Shown: positions 1-8,293, numbered from the stretch's first letter. The stretch: DNA of 61,640 bases from Deltaproteobacteria bacterium (GCA_029933075.1 JAOZOW010000001.1:61438-123077); one strand, 5' to 3'. The notes: generated by a model from the sequence alone, not told the origin. Translations and numbers: made by a program.

Positions 1-1001
1 GCGACTACATCTTCAAAACCATAACCCCTCGGTCGATAATAGGCCCTGTAGAGCCCGGGACGTGCGCTGTTGAGGCTGATGCGGATGGAATCCAGACCGC
101 TCTCCACGATCCGGCCCACCTTTTCCGGCAAGCTCCCGTTCGTGTTGAGGTTTATGGTCCCTTGATCCGTCCGCTTCCTAATCTCCCGGATGCTCTCTGC
201 GATCAATTCGTACTCTGTAAGAGGTTCCCCCTCACATCCCTGTCCAAAGCTTACAATGGCCTCGGGTGCGCTACTAAGGTGGTTTACTGCCAGAGAGACG
301 ATCTCGTTCAGTGACGGCCTGAAAGTGATGCGCTGGTGGGATGCCTCGCACGACTTGTGAGGTTGTAAAGAGAGACATCCCAGGCACGCAGCGTTACATC
401 GTCGACTTACCGGGAGCGGTGCCTCCCATCTCCCGAGAAACAGGTTCTTTGCGGCAAAGCAATGATTATAGGTCGCGCAGCGGGAAAGGTGTTTGACAAG
501 CGGGCCCGCGCCCTTCTCTCGTTGGTATGCGTCCATCGCGGGGACCAGCTCCCTGTCATCGTAATTCCTGGGATCCCATTTGTGACTGTATTCTATCATG
601 AACCCCGAGGCCCAGTAGCCATCCTCTTTAAAGCCCACAGCGGTATAGGCCCAGGTAGGCAAAATGTATGATTTAGCCCGATAGTCAGCTGCCGGCAAAA
701 GGGTCCTGACCAGCCCGGGTTCAAGGAATGCGGCAACGGCATGAGGCCTGACCGCCGCGCCCCCCACCTGCACCTCCCGGACCGTTCTCAGCTCTCCGGT
801 GGAGGGATCAACCCCGATTGGGGCACAGTCTGGAAGATAGAAAAGCTTGCTGAACTCCGGGACCGGTATCAGGTCTTCCGTCTCTGGAATCACGACCCTT
901 GACCCCGAGAGCCCTGCCATCCGAAGGCGTGGGTGGTCGTAAATACGGCCTTCATCGTCGGCAAATACCATGCGGGGTAATTTCATCAAATCCACACTCA
1001 T
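1..1001 (-). CDS. Radical SAM protein, C-terminus outside the window
   Basis: Translating the minus strand from an ATG at 1001 gives an open frame that runs off the window edge. A GAGGGA ribosome site lies just upstream of the ATG. About 190 residues in is CNAACLGC, the CX3CX2C motif that binds the radical SAM [4Fe-4S] cluster. A later stretch reads TINLNTNGS and DSIRISLNS, as in the SAM-barrel strands. The roughly 190-residue N-terminal extension before the cysteines is unusually long and was not recognised. Substrate unknown. The family (radical SAM) is sure; the specific function is not. Confidence 0.8.
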   Translation of the reverse strand, partial: MSVDLMKLPRMVFADDEGRIYDHPRLRMAGLSGSRVVIPETEDLIPVPEFSKLFYLPDCAPIGVDPSTGELRTVREVQVGGAAVRPHAVAAFLEPGLVRTLLPAADYRAKSYILPTWAYTAVGFKEDGYWASGFMIEYSHKWDPRNYDDRELVPAMDAYQREKGAGPLVKHLSRCATYNHCFAAKNLFLGRWEAPLPVSRRCNAACLGCLSLQPHKSCEASHQRITFRPSLNEIVSLAVNHLSSAPEAIVSFGQGCEGEPLTEYELIAESIREIRKRTDQGTINLNTNGSLPEKVGRIVESGLDSIRISLNSARPGLYRAYYRPRGYGFEDVV

Positions 1002-1588
1002 CTCAACTCCCTCTTTTCCCTTTACACTCAACGGGTTTCTCGGTCAAAGGAATTTATTTGACTCAAAAGAGAGCTATCATTATCGTTTAGGGAAATCAGG
1101 AACATGCTTACCGACTCTGGGCTCTCCAAGGAGAGGTGTAAACTCACACCCAGGAAACACATAGAGGGATTCAAACCCTTGGGCCTGAAACGGATTGATA
1201 CGCCGCAAGAGGCACGGTAGCCATATTTGTTCAGATTTCGTATGAGAATTTGCATTATGTTAAAAAGATTATGGAAACGGCAGTATCCGCCCGGGGAGAG
1301 ATAAGGCAACCATAGCAACCGAAAATTATTTATCTATCAAGCAGCACTACTAATGGAACTGCCAGTATGGGAAGCCCCCTGAAAGTTTATAGACTTTCCT
1401 GGATCTTCAGAAACTACTTAGAGCATCAAATAGACAAACCAGGGCACCATTCACCAAATACGATGAATAATTCTGATTTTGAGGGTGCTTACGGAGAAAC
1501 CGTCTTCTTTGAAAGCATAAGGGCAATTGTTCGTTCGGGGTATGAGATTAGAGTGCTGGGGATAGGCGAGGCGGTAGTGGATGTTGGT
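1002..1588. other. Intergenic region with no convincing gene
   Basis: Short open frames occur on both strands, but none has a ribosome site with a recognisable protein. The base composition is more AT-rich than the neighbours. It may hold the promoter of the minus-strand radical SAM gene. I see no RNA gene or terminator. Confidence 0.5.
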
Positions 1589-1617
1589 TTGACTTCTATC
1601 TCGTAATGAGATATGAT
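1589..1617 (+). promoter_or_regulatory. Sigma-70 type promoter of higBA
   Basis: TTGACT (1589-1594) and TATGAT (1612-1617) are separated by exactly 17 bp. The predicted transcription start is near 1624. That lies after the ATG at 1620, so translation of higB may begin at the GTG at 1626 on a leaderless message. Confidence 0.7.
1597..1613. promoter_or_regulatory. Palindromic operator in the higBA promoter
   Basis: TATCTC-GTAAT-GAGATA is a perfect 6-bp inverted repeat with a 5-bp centre. It fills the promoter spacer and overlaps the -10 box. This is where a HigA-type antitoxin or HigBA complex would be expected to bind for autorepression. Binding is inferred. Confidence 0.6.
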
Positions 1618-1619
1618 AT

Positions 1620-1907
1620 ATGCATGTGATTACCCGGAAACGGTTGTTGGATTTCGCTGTAAAGCACCCGGACTGCGCCACGGCGTTAGACAGCTGGTAC
1701 AGGATCGTCAAACATTCAAGCTTTGCAAACTTTGCTGATCTCAGGGGTGCTTTCCCAAGCGCCGACAAGGTGGGAAAATTCACGGTATTCAACATTGCCG
1801 GTAACAAGGTCCGCTTGATAGCAGCGATACACTTCAATACACAAAGAATCTACATCAGACATGTCTTGACCCATGACGAATATGATAAAGGCAGGTGGAA
1901 ACAATGA
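1620..1907 (+). CDS. higB: HigB-family type II toxin (mRNA interferase)
   Basis: A 95-residue protein typical of the HigB toxin family. It opens with HVITRKRLLDFAVKHPD, the characteristic start of these proteins, and has the later strands KFTVFNIAGNKVRLIAAIHF and IYIRHVLTHDEYD. HigB toxins cleave translated mRNA at the ribosome and are neutralised by HigA. The stop codon overlaps the start of higA (ATGA), so the two are translationally coupled, toxin first. No Shine-Dalgarno is visible, and the GTG at 1626 is an alternative start that fits the promoter position better. The family call is secure. Confidence 0.9.
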   Translation: MHVITRKRLLDFAVKHPDCATALDSWYRIVKHSSFANFADLRGAFPSADKVGKFTVFNIAGNKVRLIAAIHFNTQRIYIRHVLTHDEYDKGRWKQ

Positions 1908-2326
1908 AAAAGATAGAGCTCAATCGTATTGAAAACCTGTGGCCCGATATTCAGCCTTTCCTGTCCGTACCCCATAATGAGGGGGAATACAATAGGCTTG
2001 TGTCATTGTTGGACGAGTTGATAGACAGGATCGGAGAAGAGGAGCACCATCCTCTTTCCTCTTTGATGGAGACCCTAAGCACCCTTATCGAAGGCTACGA
2101 GAAAAAACATCTGCCCCCCTCTCAGTCCGATGCTATCAGTGCACTAAAGTTTTTAATGAAAGAGCACGGCCTCAGGCAATCTGATTTGGTGGAGGTCGGT
2201 AGCCAAGGCGTGGTTTCCGAGATACTATCCGGCAAGAGAAAGCTGAATCTGCGGCAGGTGAGACGTTTGAGCAGCAGGTTCAATGTCTCTCCAGCAGTTT
2301 TTATTGACGAAGTAGAGGAGAGTTAG
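1904..2326 (+). CDS. higA: HigA-family antitoxin with XRE-type HTH
   Basis: A 140-residue protein. The N-terminal part is helical and acidic (residues 1-80). The C-terminal part holds a helix-turn-helix around GLRQSDLVEVGSQGVVSEIL and KRKLNLRQVRRLSSRFNVS. This fits the HigA antitoxin family, which binds HigB and represses the operon. The ATG at 1904 overlaps the toxin stop (ATGA). A longer frame from 1895 is possible but has no better ribosome site. The palindrome at 1597-1613 is the likely binding site. This unit is distinct from the second HigBA-like pair at 39-40 kb. Confidence 0.9.
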   Translation: MKKIELNRIENLWPDIQPFLSVPHNEGEYNRLVSLLDELIDRIGEEEHHPLSSLMETLSTLIEGYEKKHLPPSQSDAISALKFLMKEHGLRQSDLVEVGSQGVVSEILSGKRKLNLRQVRRLSSRFNVSPAVFIDEVEES

Positions 2327-2365
2327 CTCTATTCCTTTACGCATCCTAATGCGGGTTATATCCAA

Positions 2366-3799
2366 GTGGTTTCTTCTCAACAACAAGACACCCGTCCTGA
2401 AGGCAAACAATTTCGCCTTGTCAAGTTCTTTGCCTATGCAAGCTTCCTTGTCCTGATCATTTTCAGTTTTCCATTTTCGGTGGTCATCTCCAAGCAGGCG
2501 AAACAGATCCTTATGAAGAGCTATGAAAACTACGCCCTTTTGTTAGGCGAGAATCTCAATCACCAGGTCTTTCATAGTTTCGTCATTCCGGTGACAAGGC
2601 GTTACGGGAAAATCAGATTGCGGGACAGGGAGCAATATGAATGGATGGACCGAATTGTAAAGGTTACCATACATGGTTTCAAAATAGACCTGGTAAACAT
2701 CTACGACATCGGGAAGGGCGTGATCGCCTACAGTACAGATCCCTCGCTCCTGGGCAGAAAGGCGAAAGAGACACAAGGATATAAGAAAGCGCTCAATGGA
2801 GAATATTTTTCAGGTCTTCTGGAAGAGCCGAATGACTTGTGGGGTCTCGGAATCGAGAAAATCGGGGGCGAAAAAAAGCTCCGTACCTATATTCCTTTCA
2901 AGGGAGTTGACCCCTTCACCGGGCAAAGCAGTTACGTTCTGGGCGTATTTGAGCTCATCCAGGACCTGAGCCAAGAATACCGCTCAATCGTTAAGCTCCA
3001 GTATATTATCTTCGCCCTGTCCATTCTTATCATGGGCCTGATTTTCATCGCCCTGCTCCTTATTGTCCGAAAGGCCGAGAAGACCATCGAACAAAGGGCA
3101 ATGGAGCAGCGCGAGTTGGAGGCCCAGCTTAATCATGCGGAGCGCCTTGCTGCCCTCGGGCAGATGTGTGCAGGGGTCTCACACGAGATCAGAAACCCGC
3201 TGGGGATTATTCGAAGCACTGCCGAACTCCTGGAGAGCATGCCCGATTCCGAGGAGGCACGGAAAAACCTCTCCAAAGTGATCATTGAGGAGTCGAGCCG
3301 GCTCAACAATATTGTAACCGAATTTCTGGATTTCGCCCGTCCCATGGAACCGGATCTTCAGGAGTGCTGCCTGGGAGAGATCATCAGGAAAAACTTGGAG
3401 TTTCTCAAGCCGGAGTTTGAAAAAGAAAACATCAAGGTGAGACACAACCTAAATGGCCGTTCATTCAAGATCAAGGCTGATCCCGAGCTGCTTTACAGGA
3501 GCTTTCTTAATATCTTCCTAAATGCTGTGCAGGCTATGACAAAAGGCGGCACTATCAATGTCAATGTGGCAGAAAAAAGAGGAAGGTATGTCATCGACAT
3601 TGAAGATACTGGATGCGGCATCAGCAAAGAAAACCTCAACAAGATCTTCAATCCATTTTTCAGTACGAAAGACAAGGGCAGCGGGCTTGGGGCCTCCATT
3701 GTCCGGAATATCATAGAGGGCCACAGAGGGAGCATCCATGTGGAAAGCGAAGAAGGTGTTGGGACAAAAGTGATAATTAATTTGCCTAAAGGCGAATAG
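2366..3799 (+). CDS. Membrane sensor histidine kinase
   Basis: A 477-residue sensor kinase. A transmembrane segment at about residues 22-44 is followed by a periplasmic sensor region (about 45-210), a second transmembrane segment (about 211-235) and a coiled linker. The HisKA domain has the phospho-acceptor His273 in SHEIRNPLG. HATPase_c has the N box NIFLNAVQAM and the G boxes DTGCGIS and GSGLGASIV. The layout resembles ZraS/AtoS-type partners of NtrC-like activators. The gene starts with GTG and lies 13 bp before the sigma-54 activator gene, so they form one operon and a cognate pair. The ligand is unknown. Confidence 0.9.
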   Translation: MVSSQQQDTRPEGKQFRLVKFFAYASFLVLIIFSFPFSVVISKQAKQILMKSYENYALLLGENLNHQVFHSFVIPVTRRYGKIRLRDREQYEWMDRIVKVTIHGFKIDLVNIYDIGKGVIAYSTDPSLLGRKAKETQGYKKALNGEYFSGLLEEPNDLWGLGIEKIGGEKKLRTYIPFKGVDPFTGQSSYVLGVFELIQDLSQEYRSIVKLQYIIFALSILIMGLIFIALLLIVRKAEKTIEQRAMEQRELEAQLNHAERLAALGQMCAGVSHEIRNPLGIIRSTAELLESMPDSEEARKNLSKVIIEESSRLNNIVTEFLDFARPMEPDLQECCLGEIIRKNLEFLKPEFEKENIKVRHNLNGRSFKIKADPELLYRSFLNIFLNAVQAMTKGGTINVNVAEKRGRYVIDIEDTGCGISKENLNKIFNPFFSTKDKGSGLGASIVRNIIEGHRGSIHVESEEGVGTKVIINLPKGE

Positions 3800-3812
3800 G
3801 AGCGGCCACTGC

Positions 3813-5177
3813 ATGGAAACGATTTTGATCGTGGATGATGAAAAAAATTATCTCGTGGTCCTGGAAGCCCTCTTAGGTCCCGAGGGATACGAGATCATGA
3901 CAACCGACAATGCCGCAGATGCCTTGCGCCTCATCCGCGACTCAGACCTGGATCTGGTGATCACGGATATGAAAATGCCGGGCATGAGCGGGATGGAGCT
4001 CCTGGAGGAGAGCAAAAAAATCAGGCCCGAGCTTCCGGTAATCATGATGACCGCATATGGTACCATTGAACTGGCCGTGGAGGCCATGAAGAAGCAGGCC
4101 TATGATTACATCACAAAGCCGTTTCAAAACGAGCAACTGAAGCTGACTATCAAGAAGGCTTTGGAGAACCACCGGCTGGCCAGGGAAAACCGCCGCCTCA
4201 ACGATGCCCTTCTGGACCGTTACAGGTTCGGCAACATCGTGGGAAAGAGCAAACCGATGCTCAAGGTTTACGACCTTGTTTCCAGGATTGCCCAGTCCAG
4301 GGCCTCCGTGCTCATCACAGGGCCCTCCGGCACCGGCAAGGAATTGATCGCAAAGGCCATACACTACAACAGCCCGAGAAAAGACAAGCCGTTCGTCTCC
4401 ATAAACTGCGGGGCTCTGACCGAGACTCTCCTTGAAAGCGAGCTTTTCGGCCATGAAAAAGGGGCCTTTACAGGCGCCGTGGCCATGAAAAAGGGGCGGT
4501 TCGAAGTAGCGGACGGCGGGACGCTTTTTCTGGATGAGGTGGGGGATATGCCACAGCCTCTCCAGGTGAAATTGCTCCGCGTGCTCCAGGAAATGGAATT
4601 CGAAAGGGTCGGGGGAACGAGAAGCATAAAAGTGGATGTAAGGGTGCTTTCGGCCTCCAACCGCAATATCAAAGAGGATGTAGAAAAGGGTCTCTTCCGG
4701 GAGGACCTCTATTACCGGCTCAATGTGATGAATATTGAGGTCCCCCCGCTCCGCGAGCGTATTGATGACATCCCTCTGCTCGTCAAGCATTTTATCGAGA
4801 AATACCGAGAAGATGAGGGGAAGGATAAGATCGAACTGAGCCCGGAGGCATGGAAGGCGCTTTACTCTTACTCCTGGCCGGGCAATGTGAGGGAATTGGA
4901 AAATGTCATTGAAAGAGCTGTGGTGCTCTCCTCAGGGGGGAAAATAAGCCTTGAAGACTTGCCTGAAGAGCTTGTTGGGGCTGAGGCCGAGTTCGACGTG
5001 GAACGGCTTGTACCACCCAATGTACCGCTTCCTAAGGCCATGGAGCAGATAGAAGAAAAGCTCATAAGAAGGGCCTTACATCAGTGCAACAACGTTCAGG
5101 CCCATGCGGCCAAGATGCTGGGCATTACAAAAAGCCTCATCCAACACAAAATGAAGAAGTACAAAATCACCATTTAG
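3813..5177 (+). CDS. NtrC-family sigma-54 response regulator
   Basis: A 454-residue protein with three domains. The receiver (1-120) has phospho-acceptor Asp52 in VITDMKMPG. The AAA+ sigma-54 activator domain (about 140-370) has Walker A GPSGTGKE, the sigma-54 contact loop GAFTGA and LFLDEVGDMP. A Fis-type HTH follows at the C-terminus (NNVQAHAAKMLGITKSLIQH). It should receive phosphate from the kinase just upstream and activate a sigma-54 promoter by looping. Directly after its stop lie two GTACAA palindromes and a sigma-54 promoter (5180-5389), which are its most obvious targets. Confidence 0.95.
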   Translation: METILIVDDEKNYLVVLEALLGPEGYEIMTTDNAADALRLIRDSDLDLVITDMKMPGMSGMELLEESKKIRPELPVIMMTAYGTIELAVEAMKKQAYDYITKPFQNEQLKLTIKKALENHRLARENRRLNDALLDRYRFGNIVGKSKPMLKVYDLVSRIAQSRASVLITGPSGTGKELIAKAIHYNSPRKDKPFVSINCGALTETLLESELFGHEKGAFTGAVAMKKGRFEVADGGTLFLDEVGDMPQPLQVKLLRVLQEMEFERVGGTRSIKVDVRVLSASNRNIKEDVEKGLFREDLYYRLNVMNIEVPPLRERIDDIPLLVKHFIEKYREDEGKDKIELSPEAWKALYSYSWPGNVRELENVIERAVVLSSGGKISLEDLPEELVGAEAEFDVERLVPPNVPLPKAMEQIEEKLIRRALHQCNNVQAHAAKMLGITKSLIQHKMKKYKITI

Positions 5178-5179
5178 AG

Positions 5180-5195
5180 GTACAATTTTTTGTAC
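5180..5195. promoter_or_regulatory. Palindrome 1, candidate enhancer site
   Basis: GTACAA-TTTT-TTGTAC is a perfect inverted repeat that begins two bases after the activator stop codon. The same core recurs 79 bp further on. Both lie upstream of a sigma-54 promoter, where NtrC-type enhancers normally sit. Confidence 0.65.
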
Positions 5196-5228
5196 AAATA
5201 TTTTGCCTAATTATTTAAGCCGGTTATC

Positions 5229-5247
5229 CCAACACCTTCTCTGTTGG
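5229..5247. repeat. Small stem-loop between the two palindromes
   Basis: CCAACA pairs with TGTTGG around a 7-nt loop. There is no T-run on either side, so it is not a terminator. Significance unknown. Confidence 0.35.
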
Positions 5248-5256
5248 AAGATTCAG

Positions 5257-5276
5257 AAGTACAAATTATTGTACTT
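5257..5276. promoter_or_regulatory. Palindrome 2, candidate enhancer site
   Basis: AAGTACAA-ATTA-TTGTACTT is a perfect 8-bp inverted repeat containing the same GTACAA/TTGTAC half-sites as palindrome 1, with the same 4-bp spacer. Its centre is about 133 bp upstream of the predicted start at 5400, a typical sigma-54 enhancer distance. Confidence 0.7.
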
Positions 5277-5372
5277 TAGGCCGTAAAATCGCTGCCCTCC
5301 CATAGCTAATGATTCATAAAGAAATATGTTCAAATCAAGGGGTTACGGACATTTTAAGATATCAGACAGGAT

Positions 5373-5389
5373 CTGGCATATATCTTGCG
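5373..5389 (+). promoter_or_regulatory. Sigma-54 (-24/-12) promoter
   Basis: CTGGCATATATCTTGCG carries the invariant GG (5375-5376) and GC (5387-5388) exactly 10 bp apart, and matches TGGCA-N6-TTGC. The predicted transcription start is G5400. The only thing downstream on this strand is about 66 bp ending in a terminator. Confidence 0.75.
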
Positions 5390-5399
5390 TATAAATAGA

Positions 5400-5465
5400 G
5401 TAAAAATGAAAGGGTTACTCTTTCCTCCTAAAAAAACCAACCGCCTCCGGGCGGTTGATTTTTTT
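5400..5465 (+). ncRNA. Predicted sigma-54-dependent small RNA
   Basis: The transcript is defined by the sigma-54 promoter start at 5400 and the intrinsic terminator ending at 5465, about 66 nt. It contains a short stem (GAAAG/CTTTC), then UUUCCUCCU in a single-stranded context, an A-run, and the terminator hairpin. CCUCCU is complementary to Shine-Dalgarno sequences, so base-pairing with ribosome sites is plausible. An ATG at 5406 opens a frame, but it has no ribosome site and lies only 6 nt from the start, so a coding role is unlikely. Existence and function are both inferred. Confidence 0.55.
5438..5465. terminator. Bidirectional intrinsic terminator
   Basis: CAACCGCC pairs with GGCGGTTG around the loop TCCG. 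A 7-T run follows on the plus strand, and a 7-T run follows on the minus strand (plus 5430-5436 is all A). It ends the predicted small RNA and also the rnc-era operon arriving from the other side. Confidence 0.85.
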
Positions 5466-5469
5466 GCAG

Positions 5470-6354
5470 CTAATACCCCAGCCGTCTCAATGCCCTGGTG
5501 TCCCGAGTCCAATTTCTCTCCACTTTTACCGTAAGATCCAAGAAAACCTTCACGCCAAACCTTTTCTCCAGCTCCAAACGGGCTGAACGCCCTATGGCTT
5601 TGATCATCCGTCCACCCTGCCCGATGAGGATACCTCTTTGGGACTTCCTTTCCACATGAATACTTGCAATGATGGCAAGCATGTCGTTAGCGGGGATTTC
5701 CTCTATCTTCTCTACGGTCACCGCGGACGAATAGGGTAACTCCTGTCTGGTATGATAATAGATCTTTTCCCGGATGATTTCCGAGATCAAAAAAACCTCG
5801 GACTGGTCGGTCTCCATCCCCTCCGGGAAAAACCGAGGCCCCGGTTTCAGCCTTGATCTCAGCTCCTTCATAAGGATATCCACTCCATCACCGGTAAGGG
5901 CGGAAACTGGGACAATGGCCTTAAAGGGATAAAGGTGCTGGAAGTGTTCTATTATAGGCAGGAGTTGTTCCTTGGGCCCGAGGTCCACCTTATTGATTGC
6001 CAGGAGGCACGGTTTCCTGATCTTCCTGAGGACCCGCAGGATGCTCTCGACTTCCGGGTCCCCCGGCCGGCCCATCTCGATCATCAAGAGAACCAGATCC
6101 ACTTCTTGTGACGCTGCCAGGGCAGAGTCCACCATGCTCTTATGGAGGGCTGTCTTGGTCTTGTGGACTCCCGGCGTATCCATAAAGACCATTTGATATC
6201 CTTCTCCATGATAGATTCCCAATATGCGATTGCGCGTGGTTTGGGGTTTGGGGGAGACAATGGCCACCTTCGCGCCCATTATGCGATTGAGCAACGTGGA
6301 TTTCCCCACATTGGGGGAGCCTATGATAGCGATGAAGCCGGAGAGGAAACTCAT
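5470..6354 (-). CDS. era: GTPase Era
   Basis: A 294-residue Era GTPase. The G domain has G1 GSPNVGKST, the switch region KPQTTRNRILG, G3 DTPGVHK and G4 NKVD. The C-terminal KH domain contains ILIGQGGRMIKAIG. Era binds the 3' end of 16S rRNA and helps mature the 30S subunit. Its ATG overlaps the stop of the upstream radical SAM gene by 4 bp, and rnc comes first in the same operon, the usual pairing of the two genes. The stop lies next to the terminator at 5438-5465. Confidence 0.97.
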   Translation of the reverse strand: MSFLSGFIAIIGSPNVGKSTLLNRIMGAKVAIVSPKPQTTRNRILGIYHGEGYQMVFMDTPGVHKTKTALHKSMVDSALAASQEVDLVLLMIEMGRPGDPEVESILRVLRKIRKPCLLAINKVDLGPKEQLLPIIEHFQHLYPFKAIVPVSALTGDGVDILMKELRSRLKPGPRFFPEGMETDQSEVFLISEIIREKIYYHTRQELPYSSAVTVEKIEEIPANDMLAIIASIHVERKSQRGILIGQGGRMIKAIGRSARLELEKRFGVKVFLDLTVKVERNWTRDTRALRRLGY

Positions 6355-7385
6355 ATTGTCCTCACCCTGAACTCTCCCCGGGGGAGGGAATCATCTGCCA
6401 CGATTTTAATGACCTTTGCCCCTGTCTCCCTTTTTATCCAGCCGATCCCCTGGTTTTCGTAGCCCCTGATGGATGGGATATCCCCCTGTGGGACCTTAAT
6501 CTCAATCCCACCGGAGCTACCGGGCCGGGGGAGCACCGGCTTCAATCTCCTCAGATGCATACGTGAGCGGACAAGAAATCCAAAGGCGGGATGCCAGGGC
6601 CCGGCCATAATCTGGCCTTTCTTTAAGAGGGAGGGCGATGCCATAAGACCGATCCTGATGACGGGGATCCCTTCTGCCTCCAGCCGCATGCAACTCTCAG
6701 CACAGATCTCCACGGCCTCTTCAAGGCTTAATGGCTGATATATCCCCTGCCCGTACCATCGGGCAAGGGCCGTGTTGCGGAGCACAAGCGCCGGATAAAG
6801 CCTCACCATATCAGGCCGGAGCGCAAGGACCCGGTTAATAGTTAGCCTGAATGTCTCTTTTGAGTCCCCCGGAAGGCCAGGCATGAGCTGCATTCCTACC
6901 CGGAACCCATGGGACCTCAGGACCTTGATCGCTTCAGTCGTAGTTGCCACGGTATGTCCCCGCTTTGAAAGAATAAGCACCCTGTCTTCCATGGATTGAG
7001 CGCCCAGCTCCACAGTGTCCACCCCGTAATCCTTCATCATACCCAAGCGCGCTTCGTCAAGAGCGTCAGGCCGGGTGGAAACCCGGATGCCCTGAAAAAA
7101 CCCTCTCTCCATAAAAGGGCTTACCCCTTCAAGGACCTCTTTCATAACCTCCACGGAAAGGCCGGTGAAGGTCCCACCGTAAAAGGCCACTTCCCGCACA
7201 GCTCGCTTATGGAAATACCTGGAGCGGATGGCCTGGTTCAGGATCTTTTCAATCTGTTCCCGGGTGATAGAAGGCATACTCTGAGAAGTGATACTCCTTT
7301 GGTCACAATAGACGCACTTATAGGGGCATCCCGCATGCGGAATAAAGATGGGCACGATGAAAGGCCTCATCCTCTTATCAGGCAT
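6351..7385 (-). CDS. Elp3-like radical SAM protein
   Basis: A 344-residue radical SAM enzyme. CPYKCVYCDQ near residue 19 is the CX3CX2C cluster motif, followed by FYGGTFTG, STRPDA and VELGAQSM, typical of Elp3/HemN-like SAM barrels. The C-terminus has PAFGFLVRSRMHLRRL and no acetyltransferase domain. It is sandwiched between rnc and era, overlapping the first by 19 bp and the second by 4 bp, so all three are co-translated. That position suggests a link to RNA or ribosome maturation, but the substrate is not known from sequence. Confidence 0.85.
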   Translation of the reverse strand: MPDKRMRPFIVPIFIPHAGCPYKCVYCDQRSITSQSMPSITREQIEKILNQAIRSRYFHKRAVREVAFYGGTFTGLSVEVMKEVLEGVSPFMERGFFQGIRVSTRPDALDEARLGMMKDYGVDTVELGAQSMEDRVLILSKRGHTVATTTEAIKVLRSHGFRVGMQLMPGLPGDSKETFRLTINRVLALRPDMVRLYPALVLRNTALARWYGQGIYQPLSLEEAVEICAESCMRLEAEGIPVIRIGLMASPSLLKKGQIMAGPWHPAFGFLVRSRMHLRRLKPVLPRPGSSGGIEIKVPQGDIPSIRGYENQGIGWIKRETGAKVIKIVADDSLPRGEFRVRTI

Positions 7386-8062
7386 TCGTAGGCCTCCTTT
7401 GCCGCCTGTTGCTCCGCCTCCTTTTTGCTCTTTCCCACTCCCTCTGCCAGGACTTCTCCCTCCAAAAGCAATGCAACCTTGAATGTCCTATCGTGGGCAG
7501 GGCCGGTTTCCGCCACCAGGCGATAGTGAGGCAGGGTCTTGTAGACCTGTTGGGTATACTCCTGAAGCAGGCTCTTGAAATCCTGGATCATCTCCTGGGT
7601 TCCCAGCCTGTCCAGCAGCGGATCAAAAAATTTCCGAGTGATTTCCATGCTTTTATCAAACCCGGCATCCAGATACAGGGCCCCTATCAGTGCCTCTACG
7701 GTATTTGCAAGTATAGACGGTTTTTCTCTCCCTCCACTCTGCTCCTCCCCCTTTCCCAGAAGCAGATAGGCCCCTAGGCCCAGGGCCTTGGCTACCTGAT
7801 ATAGCCCCGTCTCCCCAACAACCATGGCCCTGAATTTAGAAAGGACACCTTCCTCGGCATCTTCAAAACGCTCCATGAGCAAGTGGCCGATACAGAGATC
7901 CAGCACAGCATCGCCCAGGAATTCCAGGCGCTCATTGTCCTTCAGGTATGGTTCGCCTTGCTCGTTGACATATGAAGCATGCCGGAAGGCCTGAGCCAGC
8001 AATTCGGGATCCTTAAAATCATAGTCCAGCATTCTTTTAAGCTCATCAAATTTCTCTTCCAT
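7367..8062 (-). CDS. rnc: Ribonuclease III
   Basis: A 231-residue RNase III. The catalytic domain (about 5-150) carries the signature NERLEFLGDAVL with its catalytic acidic residues, and a later EALIGALYLD metal-site segment. A C-terminal double-stranded RNA binding domain (about 158-228) ends in KSKKEAEQQAAKEAYECL. The enzyme processes rRNA precursors and structured mRNAs. It is the first gene of the rnc-radical SAM-era operon. The length is normal for the family. Confidence 0.97.
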   Translation of the reverse strand: MEEKFDELKRMLDYDFKDPELLAQAFRHASYVNEQGEPYLKDNERLEFLGDAVLDLCIGHLLMERFEDAEEGVLSKFRAMVVGETGLYQVAKALGLGAYLLLGKGEEQSGGREKPSILANTVEALIGALYLDAGFDKSMEITRKFFDPLLDRLGTQEMIQDFKSLLQEYTQQVYKTLPHYRLVAETGPAHDRTFKVALLLEGEVLAEGVGKSKKEAEQQAAKEAYECLIRG

Positions 8063-8293
8063 AGACCGGCAATCCTCTCAGATCAACAAAACCACTGTGC
8101 CTCTGCAACCCGGTTTCAGTTCTCTAAAGGGCAAAAGCGGTTTTGAAAGTATTGCGTATTTGAGTCTATAGGAGGTCCTTCTCATTTTCAAGGGATGAAA
8201 GCCCCGGGACATCATGAAGGGACACATAAAACGGTTGACTTATTGGAACTATTTTGTTAAAAGTTATCCTTTTTAAAAGCAAGGCGTACCCCT
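8063..8293. other. Divergent promoter region between rnc and pyrR
   Basis: Some 230 bp between divergent genes must hold both promoters. I see no clear sigma-70 boxes with good spacing and no convincing attenuator in front of pyrR. Confidence 0.4.

Noticed and set aside
1028-1318. 96-codon minus-strand frame in the first intergenic region
   Set aside because: No ribosome site, no recognisable family, and a composition unlike coding sequence in the neighbours.
1367-1606. 79-codon plus-strand frame ahead of higBA
   Set aside because: Its end runs through the higBA promoter and operator, it has no ribosome site, and it matches no family I know.
3942-4790. 282-codon minus-strand frame
   Set aside because: Antisense shadow of the NtrC-family activator, which has complete motifs on the plus strand.
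5406-5531. Small peptide frame in the predicted sRNA (ATG at 5406)
   Set aside because: The start lies 6 nt from the predicted 5' end with no ribosome site, and the frame runs through the terminator into era.
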